A stretch of 64,000 bases of DNA, from the NCBI GenBank assembly GCA_947446815.1, contig CANFGT010000002.1, forward strand, positions 1 to 64,000, written 5' to 3'. The notes below the pieces were generated by a model, which had not been told where the DNA came from, made no database searches, and saw only the letters and a list, made by a program, of their open reading frames with translations. The DNA comes from Acidimicrobiaceae bacterium. GTDB lineage: Bacteria > Actinomycetota > Acidimicrobiia > Acidimicrobiales > Ilumatobacteraceae. Positions 57,704-64,000 of the stretch are shown piece by piece (the stretch's first letter is position 1; each line of letters opens with the position of its first letter). A program made the translations under genes and the position numbers.

Positions 57704-59008
57704 TTACTGAGCCGCTGTGAGGGCATCGATGGCCCTGCCGGCATGCTGCAACACGCGACCTAAGTCAAACGCTGCATCAATTTGCGCTGCATTGAGTGTC
57801 ACTGATGCATCATCTGCCAACACTTCACGCAGTGGTGTTGCAGACTCAATCGCGACTCGAGCTGCGCTCTGCACAATTCGATACGCATCATCACGGGTGA
57901 GTCCTGACTCAACGAGTGCAAGAAGAATTGATTGCGAAAACACAACGCCTTGCAGTGAATTCAAGTTGCTCATCATTTGATCTGAGTCAACTTCAAGATT
58001 GCCCAACAAACGCGACATGCGCTTGACCATGTACAACGCAAGAGATGCAGAGTCCGGAAGAACTATCCGTTCAGCTGATGAATGTGAGATATCGCGTTCA
58101 TGCCACAGCGGAACATCTTGCAGACCAACTTGCGCATTTGCACGTAAAACCCGTGACAACCCAGTAATCGTTTCGGCACTAATTGGATTGCGCTTATGCG
58201 GCATTGCACTAGAGCCTTTTTGGCCGGCGCTGAAACCTTCACGCACTTCGTTCACTTCGGTGCGTTGGAGATGGCGAAGTTCAACGGCAATCGTTTCCAA
58301 CGTTGTGCCGATACTTGCACATGCGTAGAGGAACTCTGCATGTCGATCACGTGCGACAACTTGAGTTGCAGGAACAGCAACAAGACCGAGGCGCTGCGCA
58401 ACTGCTGCTTCTACTTCGGGAGAAATATTGGAGTAAGTACCAACGGCACCGGAGAGTTTGCACACAGAAATGTTTGTGGCTGCATGTCGCAGACGATCAC
58501 GATCACGCAGCAGTTGCAGACCAAACAGCGCAACCTTTGCACCAAATGTTGTTGGCTCTGCATGAATGCCGTGTGTGCGGCCAATCATTGCGGTGTTGCG
58601 ATGAGTTGTTGCCATCTTGGTGACGACACCGACAAGTTCTGTGAGTGCGGCATCAATCGTTGTGCATGCATCACGCAATGCCCAACACAAACCAGTGTCG
58701 ACAACATCTGTGCTGGTGAGTCCATAGTGAATCCATGAACCAGCAGGTGCACCGATCGATGCCTGCACGACATCAACAAAAGCTGCAACATCGTGATTGG
58801 TGATGGCTTCGCGTTCTTCCACCTGGGCAACGAATTGCTCAGTAATTTCAGGCGCATTTGCACGGCACGCCTTCGCTGCATCAGTAGGCACAACACCAGC
58901 ATCAGCCATTGCTTCAGCAACACACAACTCAATCTCCAACCAGCGCGACATCTTTCCCACTTCGGAAAAAAGTGCATCCATTTCTGGTGTGGAGTAGCGC
59001 TTAATCAT
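57704..59008 (-). CDS. purB: Adenylosuccinate lyase
   Basis: A 434-residue fumarase/aspartase superfamily enzyme. TSTDVVDTGLCWAL and GRTHGIHAEPTTFG carry substrate-binding His residues. The signature loop GQKGSSAMPHKRNPISAE holds the catalytic Ser. It cleaves SAICAR and adenylosuccinate to fumarate plus AICAR or AMP in purine synthesis. Its ATG overlaps the purA stop (TAATG), so the two form an operon. Confidence 0.97.
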   Translation of the reverse strand: MIKRYSTPEMDALFSEVGKMSRWLEIELCVAEAMADAGVVPTDAAKACRANAPEITEQFVAQVEEREAITNHDVAAFVDVVQASIGAPAGSWIHYGLTSTDVVDTGLCWALRDACTTIDAALTELVGVVTKMATTHRNTAMIGRTHGIHAEPTTFGAKVALFGLQLLRDRDRLRHAATNISVCKLSGAVGTYSNISPEVEAAVAQRLGLVAVPATQVVARDRHAEFLYACASIGTTLETIAVELRHLQRTEVNEVREGFSAGQKGSSAMPHKRNPISAETITGLSRVLRANAQVGLQDVPLWHERDISHSSAERIVLPDSASLALYMVKRMSRLLGNLEVDSDQMMSNLNSLQGVVFSQSILLALVESGLTRDDAYRIVQSAARVAIESATPLREVLADDASVTLNAAQIDAAFDLGRVLQHAGRAIDALTAAQ

Positions 59009-60276
59009 TAGCGCACCACCATGGCATCACGCGATGGGCCAGTGCCCACCATCGTGACCGGAATACCGGTCTCGCGTTCGACGATTGCAACGAGCTTGCG
59101 TGCGCTCTCGGGCAATGCATCAAACGAGGTGATTCCTTCTGTACTGCTCTTCCAACCAGGCAATGTTTCCCACACTGGTTCAACTTGCGCAAGACGCTCT
59201 ACCGTGTCTGGATAGTTCTTCACAATCTCACCGTCGATGCGGTAGCCAATGCACACTTTGACTTCATCAAACGTGTCGAGAACATCAAGCTTTGTGAGTG
59301 CTATCTCTGTGAGTGAGTTCAAACGTGTGGCGTGACGCAACATCACAGTGTCAAGCCAACCAGTACGGCGTCGACGTCCTGTCACCGTGCCGTATTCGCG
59401 ACCGATGTCAACAAGTGCCTCACCCAATGCATCTGTCAATTCGCTAGGGAAAGGACCCATTCCCACTCGAGTCGTGTAGGCCTTTGCAATGCCGACAACG
59501 CGATCAATGTGGCGTGGTCCAAGACCAGAACCAACAGCGGCGCCGCCGCTGGTTGGGTTCGACGACGTGACGTATGGATATGTTCCGTGATCAACGTCAA
59601 GGAATGTCGCTTGTGCACCTTCCAACAAAATGCTTTCACCGTTCTCACGAGCATCATGCAATAAGTTCACGGTGTCTGCAACGTATGGAGCTAATCGCTG
59701 TGCATACGTAACAAATTCAGTCACGACTTGCTCAACATCAAAAGTGTCCCCACCAATGTCGCTCACTTCACGTCGTGCTGCAATCGCACGTTCGCGCACT
59801 TTTGTTTCAAATACTTGAAGGTTCAAGATTTCACCAACGCGAATTCCGGAGCGCTTCACTTTGTCAACGTATGCAGGCCCAATACCTTTCAACGTCGTAC
59901 CAATCTTTGCTTCACCACGAGCAGCTTCGAGCGCTGCATCAATCGCTTGGTGCCAGGGGAAGATGAGATGCGCGAGGCTGGAAACCTTCAAGCGAGCGGT
60001 GGAGATGCCACGAGACTCAAGCGAATCGATTTCCTTGAACAGCGTGGGGAGATCTACAACAACACCATTACCAATCACTGGCGTGACGGTGTCGTAAAAG
60101 ACTCCGCTCGGGGTCAGCTGCAATGCGTATTTCTGATCGCCAATAACGACAGTGTGACCTGCATTGTGTCCGCCCTGATAACGAGCGACGATGCTGTGCG
60201 ATGCGGCAAGAAGGTCAATGACCTTGGCCTTGCCTTCATCGCCCCACTGGGTACCTACAACAACGGTGACAGCCAT
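59008..60276 (-). CDS. purA: Adenylosuccinate synthetase
   Basis: A 422-residue GTP-dependent ligase. GTQWGDEGKAKVIDLL opens the fold with Asp and Lys of the active site, and GGHNAGHTVV holds the catalytic His. IGTTLKGIGPAYVDK, EGAQATFLDVDHGTYPYVTSSNP (in parts), GRRRRTGWLD and LTKLDVLD follow. It joins IMP and aspartate. Two glycines common in the family are Ala here (GDEGKGK is usual, as is EGAQGT). AAGGGGAG precedes the ATG. Divergent from hisD. Confidence 0.97.
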   Translation of the reverse strand: MAVTVVVGTQWGDEGKAKVIDLLAASHSIVARYQGGHNAGHTVVIGDQKYALQLTPSGVFYDTVTPVIGNGVVVDLPTLFKEIDSLESRGISTARLKVSSLAHLIFPWHQAIDAALEAARGEAKIGTTLKGIGPAYVDKVKRSGIRVGEILNLQVFETKVRERAIAARREVSDIGGDTFDVEQVVTEFVTYAQRLAPYVADTVNLLHDARENGESILLEGAQATFLDVDHGTYPYVTSSNPTSGGAAVGSGLGPRHIDRVVGIAKAYTTRVGMGPFPSELTDALGEALVDIGREYGTVTGRRRRTGWLDTVMLRHATRLNSLTEIALTKLDVLDTFDEVKVCIGYRIDGEIVKNYPDTVERLAQVEPVWETLPGWKSSTEGITSFDALPESARKLVAIVERETGIPVTMVGTGPSRDAMVVR

Positions 60277-60310
60277 GAACGCTCCCCTTTCGGAACGTGT
60301 ATTAACTCTA

Positions 60311-60347
60311 CTTGTTCTTGCTAATACAAGCCTCGTGAATAGAGGCT
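60311..60347. repeat. Two small inverted repeats between purA and hisD
   Basis: CTTGT/ACAAG (60311-60315 with 60326-60330) and AGCCTC/GAGGCT (60329-60334 with 60342-60347) overlap slightly. They lie just upstream of the hisD -10 box and could be operators or part of the purA leader/promoter. Confidence 0.35.
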
Positions 60348-60353
60348 CACGGG

Positions 60354-60359
60354 TAGGTT
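60354..60359 (+). promoter_or_regulatory. -10 box of hisD
   Basis: TAGGTT, seven bases before the GTG at 60367; probable leaderless transcript. Confidence 0.45.
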
Positions 60360-60366
60360 TCTATAT

Positions 60367-61692
60367 GTGAGCGCAGTTCTTAGGCGACAGCAGTGGTCGT
60401 CCATGACCCCCCAGCAGCGAGATGCTCTGTGCCGTCGTGGACTCGATGACATTTTCGAGCCGACATTGCGCGCATCTATTGATGCCCTCATCGAGGATGT
60501 GCGTATTCGGGGCGACGAAGCGGTGTGTGACGCGCTCGCAAAATTCGATGGAATTCGCCTGACCCCCAGCCAATTGCGGGTCACCGAGGAGGAAATCGCT
60601 GCTGCCTCCATTGATCCAGCGGTGGAAAACGCCATTATCGACGCCATTTCCCACCTGCGGGCCTTCAATGATCAAATCCTCGAACGCGCCAGCGACTGGC
60701 AGATTGAGATTGAGAACGGACTCACCGCAGGCGAAAAGATCACTCCGATCTCGAGCGTGGGCCTCTTTGTTCCCAGCGGTAAGGCCAGTTACCCCTCTGT
60801 GACCTATCAACTGGGTGTCCCTGCAGTTGTGGCAAAGGTTCCCAACATCACGCTCATCGTCCCACCCATCCCTGGCGGCAATGGCGAAGTTGATCCAGCT
60901 GTTCTCGTTGTGTGTCGCTTGCTGGGCATCAAAAACGTCTTTCGCGTGAATGGCCCTGCCGGTATCGCTGCGCTTGGCTTTGGTACCGACACAATTCCAA
61001 AGGTTCGAAAGGTGATGGGGCCCGGAAGTCCGGCTGTCACCATCGCCCAAGTGGAGATGCAGCGTCATGGTCTTGCCACGATGATGTTGCTTGGCCCGAC
61101 CGAAAGCTTGGTCATTGCCGATCACACCGCTCACATCGGCAAACTCGCAGCTGACTTGTTGGTGGAAGCCGAACACGGCACCGACTCCTCTGTCGTTCTC
61201 GTGTGTACTTCAGAAGAAGTCATCGAAGCTGTTGATGCAGAACTTGCCTTGCAGTTGGAAGACCTTCCCGAGGTTCGCGCAACTGCAGCCCGCGCTTCGT
61301 TAGGCCCCAATGGTGGTGCTGTGCTCGTAAAGAATCTCACCGAGGCAGCCGAAGTCGCCAACCTTTATGCGCCAGAGCATTTGCAAATAGCCGTGGACGC
61401 GCAATACGAAGAACAGTTGCTTGATCTTCTTGTCAATGCCGGCGAGATCTTGATAGGACAAAACACACCATTCAGTGCTGGCAACTTTGTGATCGGCGCA
61501 CCAGCGTCCTTGCCGACTAGTGGGTTCGCACATGTCTCTTCAGGAATCACCGTTGATGCATTCTTGAAGCGCACCGCAGTTGCAAAGGCGAATGAACCTG
61601 CTTTACGTCGCATGGCACAAACCATCATCGCGATGTCAGATCACGAGGGTTTCCCCGCGCACGGCAACGCCATTCGTCGCCGCTTTCACTGA
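60367..61692 (+). CDS. hisD: Histidinol dehydrogenase
   Basis: A 441-residue enzyme with GTG start. VGLFVPSGKASYPSVTYQLGVPAVVAKVPNI (in parts), PPIPGGNGEVDPAVLVVCRLLGIKNVFRVNGPAGIAALGFGT (in parts), GPGSPAVTIAQ and EHLQI are family blocks; the catalytic His pair is at APEHLQ and SSGITVDAFLKRT. It oxidises histidinol to histidine in two NAD-dependent steps. The usual hisC/hisB genes do not follow; the next gene is convergent. The motif PSGKASYPS differs slightly from the common PGGxAxYPS. Confidence 0.95.
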   Translation: MSAVLRRQQWSSMTPQQRDALCRRGLDDIFEPTLRASIDALIEDVRIRGDEAVCDALAKFDGIRLTPSQLRVTEEEIAAASIDPAVENAIIDAISHLRAFNDQILERASDWQIEIENGLTAGEKITPISSVGLFVPSGKASYPSVTYQLGVPAVVAKVPNITLIVPPIPGGNGEVDPAVLVVCRLLGIKNVFRVNGPAGIAALGFGTDTIPKVRKVMGPGSPAVTIAQVEMQRHGLATMMLLGPTESLVIADHTAHIGKLAADLLVEAEHGTDSSVVLVCTSEEVIEAVDAELALQLEDLPEVRATAARASLGPNGGAVLVKNLTEAAEVANLYAPEHLQIAVDAQYEEQLLDLLVNAGEILIGQNTPFSAGNFVIGAPASLPTSGFAHVSSGITVDAFLKRTAVAKANEPALRRMAQTIIAMSDHEGFPAHGNAIRRRFH

Positions 61693-61697
61693 CTTAT

Positions 61698-64000
61698 TTA
61701 TTCAGTAACTGCACTCACCGTTAGTTCATCGTCGACAACGTCCACACGAATAACGCCATCTTCTGAAACGCCACCTTCAAGAATGATGATGGCGGCCTTG
61801 TCGGCAATCTCGCGTTGAATCAATCGCTTGAGAGGTCGAGCACCAAACGATGCATCGAATCCCTTGGCCCCAAGCATGATGCGTGCCGCAGGAGTGACTT
61901 GCAACAAAATGCGACGCTCCGCCATGCGGTTTACCAAATGCTCAAGTTGAATCTCCACGATGTGGCTGAGATCTTCCTCTGTGAGAGAACGGAAACGCAC
62001 AATTTCGTCGATGCGATTCACAAACTCTGGTCGGAAATAATCAATGGGTTCACCCGGCAAGTTGCTCGTCATGATGAGCACCACGTTCGTGAAATCCACT
62101 GTGCGTCCTTGGCCGTCAGTGAGACGCCCATCGTCAAGTACTTGCAATAAGATGTTGAAAACATCAGGGTGCGCCTTTTCCACTTCATCCAGCAGTACAA
62201 CGCTGTACGGACGACGACGAACAAGTTCTGTTAACTGACCACCTTCGTCGTATCCGACGTATCCCGGAGGAGCGCCAATCAGGCGACTGACGGAATATTT
62301 TTCCATGTACTCAGCCATGTCAATTCGCACCATGGCCTTCTCGTCATCAAAGAGATACTCAGCCAATGCGCGAGCCAGTTCTGTTTTGCCAACACCAGTT
62401 GGTCCGAGGAACATGAAGGATCCGATGGGGCGATTCGGGTCAGATAGCCCAGCGCGGCTACGGCGAATGGCGTTAGCAACCGCCGTCACTGCTGCGTCTT
62501 GTCCAATGACACGCTTGTGTAAGAGGGCTTCAAGATGAACAAGTTTCTGCATCTCGCCTTCCAGCAAGCGACTGACAGGGACACCTGTCCACTTTGCAAC
62601 AACCTCTGCAATATCTTCTGCGTCTACTTCTTCTTTCAACATGCGATTGTCTTTTTGCAAGACATCAAGATGTTGCGTGGCTTCATCAATGCGTCGTTCC
62701 AACTCGGGGATGCGTCCGTAACGGATCTCTGCAGCCTTCTCTAGATCCGTTTCACGATCTACATGCGAGCGAAGAGTTTCAAGTTCTTCTTTCAGAGTAC
62801 GAATAGCAGAAATTGCTTCTCGTTCTGCCTCCCAATGGAACTTCATTTCATCCACTTGCACTTGCAACACATCAAGCTCGTCTTGCAAAGACCCAAGTCG
62901 CTCAACAGAAGCCGTGTCGGTTTCCTTTTCAAGCGCAACTTTCTCGATTTCTAATTGGAAGATTCGACGTTGCACAACATCAATTTCTGTTGGAAGTGAA
63001 TCAATCTCGATGCGGAGCTTGCTCGCTGCTTCATCCATAAGGTCAATGGCCTTGTCGGGCAAGAAACGATTCGTGAGGTACCGATTAGACAACACGGCTG
63101 CACTGACCAACGCAGAGTCTTGAATGCGCACACCATGATGCACCTCATAACGTTCCTTCAAGCCACGAAGAATTGCGATGGTGTCTGGCACTGTCGGTTC
63201 ACCGACGTACACCTGTTGGAATCTGCGTTCCAGTGCAGGGTCTTTCTCGACGTACTTACGAAACTCATCGAGTGTTGTGGCACCCACCATGCGCAATTCA
63301 CCGCGTGCAAGCATGGGTTTGATCATGTTGCCCGCATCCATGGCGCCTTCGGAACCTCCGCCAGCACCCACCAACGTATGCATCTCGTCAACAAACGTGA
63401 TTACTTCGCCATTGGAGTCGGTGATCTCTTTCAGCACTGCCTTGAGGCGCTCTTCAAATTCTCCGCGATACTTTGCGCCCGCAAGCATTGATGCCAAGTC
63501 CAACGCAACAAGACGTTTGTTCTTCAACCCCTCTGGAACATCGCCGTCAGCAATGCGCTGTGCGAGACCTTCCACGATTGCTGTTTTGCCCACTCCGGGT
63601 TCGCCAATTAAGACCGGGTTGTTCTTTGTTCGACGCGAGAGCACCTGGATAACGCGTCGAATCTCTTCGTCACGACCAATGACCGGGTCAATTTTTCCGG
63701 CGCGCGCGCGTTCAGTGAGGTCTTGTCCATATTTCTCTAATGCGGCGAATTGTGATTCCGGGTCTTGTGACGTCACTCGATGAGAACCTCGAACTTCACG
63801 AAGCGCCTGCAGCATCTCTTCGCTGCCAATGCCAACACGCTGATTCAGAGCGAGCATCAAATGTTCCACTGACAAGAAATCGTCATGGAGGTCTTTGCGA
63901 GCAGAGTCGGCATTTTCCAATGCATTACTGAGCTCGCGATTCATCCGTGGTTCGGCGCCAGCATCTACGCGCGCTAGTCGACCAATGTTCTCTTCGGCCT
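61698..64000 (-). CDS. clpB: Chaperone ClpB, N-terminus beyond window
   Basis: A ClpB/Hsp104 disaggregase of which 766 residues are visible; the frame is open to the right edge, so about 90 N-terminal residues are missing. In order: the rest of the Clp N domain, NBD1 with GEPGVGKTA and [13 protein letters not shown], the middle coiled-coil domain, and NBD2 with GPTGVGKTE and [13 protein letters not shown]. The NBD2 loop after MTSNL is short ([15 protein letters not shown]). It disaggregates proteins with DnaK. The stop is convergent with hisD at 5 bases. Confidence 0.96.
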   Translation of the reverse strand, partial: AEENIGRLARVDAGAEPRMNRELSNALENADSARKDLHDDFLSVEHLMLALNQRVGIGSEEMLQALREVRGSHRVTSQDPESQFAALEKYGQDLTERARAGKIDPVIGRDEEIRRVIQVLSRRTKNNPVLIGEPGVGKTAIVEGLAQRIADGDVPEGLKNKRLVALDLASMLAGAKYRGEFEERLKAVLKEITDSNGEVITFVDEMHTLVGAGGGSEGAMDAGNMIKPMLARGELRMVGATTLDEFRKYVEKDPALERRFQQVYVGEPTVPDTIAILRGLKERYEVHHGVRIQDSALVSAAVLSNRYLTNRFLPDKAIDLMDEAASKLRIEIDSLPTEIDVVQRRIFQLEIEKVALEKETDTASVERLGSLQDELDVLQVQVDEMKFHWEAEREAISAIRTLKEELETLRSHVDRETDLEKAAEIRYGRIPELERRIDEATQHLDVLQKDNRMLKEEVDAEDIAEVVAKWTGVPVSRLLEGEMQKLVHLEALLHKRVIGQDAAVTAVANAIRRSRAGLSDPNRPIGSFMFLGPTGVGKTELARALAEYLFDDEKAMVRIDMAEYMEKYSVSRLIGAPPGYVGYDEGGQLTELVRRRPYSVVLLDEVEKAHPDVFNILLQVLDDGRLTDGQGRTVDFTNVVLIMTSNLPGEPIDYFRPEFVNRIDEIVRFRSLTEEDLSHIVEIQLEHLVNRMAERRILLQVTPAARIMLGAKGFDASFGARPLKRLIQREIADKAAIIILEGGVSEDGVIRVDVVDDELTVSAVTE

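Noticed and set aside
59728-60324. A 198-codon plus-strand frame.
   Set aside because: It is antisense to purA and has no recognisable motif.
60361-61176. A 271-codon open frame on the minus strand.
   Set aside because: It is antisense to hisD, which is clearly coding; composition rich in His, Asn and Cys is typical of a shadow frame.
63178-63783. A 201-codon plus-strand frame.
   Set aside because: It is antisense to clpB NBD1.
1-64000. CRISPR arrays, insertion sequences, integrases or prophage genes.
   Set aside because: No regularly spaced repeats, transposase motifs or phage structural genes were found; the PghP-like gene alone is not evidence of a phage.

Overview
The window looks like a chromosome segment of a high-to-medium GC actinobacterium, most likely of the class Acidimicrobiia (freshwater or marine Ilumatobacter/acIV-like lineages). 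The reasons are a WhiB-family regulator, an F420-type luciferase-like oxidoreductase, a ClpS-DUF2017 pair, a Tad pilus operon with a membrane-anchored BTAD-type regulator, many leaderless ATG/GTG starts (TANNNT about 6-7 bases before the start codon), and G+C near 50-55%. This assignment is inference; no rRNA gene is present. Genes are densely packed, with many ATGA, GTGA and TGATG overlaps. No insertion sequence, prophage or CRISPR array was seen.

Layout. 1-6.5 kb: pirin, SDR oxidoreductase, a prepilin peptidase, then methylmalonyl-CoA epimerase and crotonyl-CoA carboxylase/reductase, divergent from an acetyl-CoA acetyltransferase and a CLC channel. The shared control region holds three spaced copies of a 16-base motif. 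6.5-9 kb: recR-dnaX. 9-15.5 kb: a CopC-CopD fusion, then propionyl-CoA carboxylase beta with an RDD protein, a tiny epsilon-like subunit, a phosphoesterase and a CoA-transferase. 15.5-17.6 kb: MFS exporter and msrA. 17.7-23.4 kb: a compact Tad/Flp pilus operon. 23.5-27.4 kb: methionine aminopeptidase with a SEC-C zinc motif, coaA, rmuC, and a small thiamine-binding-like protein with a DauR-type HTH regulator. 27.5-35 kb: NUDIX hydrolase, M20 peptidase, acyl-CoA dehydrogenase, hotdog protein, LLM oxidoreductase, dut, CoA-transferase and enoyl-CoA hydratase. 35-37.4 kb: orn, an MBL hydrolase and an acyl-ACP thioesterase. 37.4-38.2 kb: a WhiB7-like regulator behind a leader with a small ORF, a potential antiterminator and an intrinsic terminator.

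38-44.5 kb: TlpA-like lipoprotein with CcdA, a poly-gamma-glutamate hydrolase-like protein, a TIGR03083-type protein, pdxH, serS and an ABC exporter. 44.5-54 kb: a long aa3/caa3-type cytochrome oxidase region (ctaG, ctaF, ctaE, ctaD, ctaC, ctaB). It also contains a second subunit I-like protein that has lost the heme and copper ligands, a second subunit III-like protein and an unrecognised membrane protein. 54-64 kb: clpS-DUF2017, three tRNAs (Glu, Asp, Phe) with a terminator, tesB, a lipoprotein, pyrE, a basic hypothetical protein, purB-purA, hisD and the C-terminal part of clpB, which is cut by the right edge.

How the genes fit together. Ccr, epimerase, thiolase and propionyl-CoA carboxylase are steps of the ethylmalonyl-CoA/methylmalonyl-CoA routes, and several acyl-CoA enzymes nearby point to a heterotroph that oxidises short acyl-CoAs. 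The respiratory cluster supplies a caa3-type terminal oxidase with its own heme O synthase and copper assembly factor. The most interesting items are the whiB7 attenuator-like leader, the ligand-less subunit I paralog with its neighbours, and the motif array between ccr and the thiolase gene.
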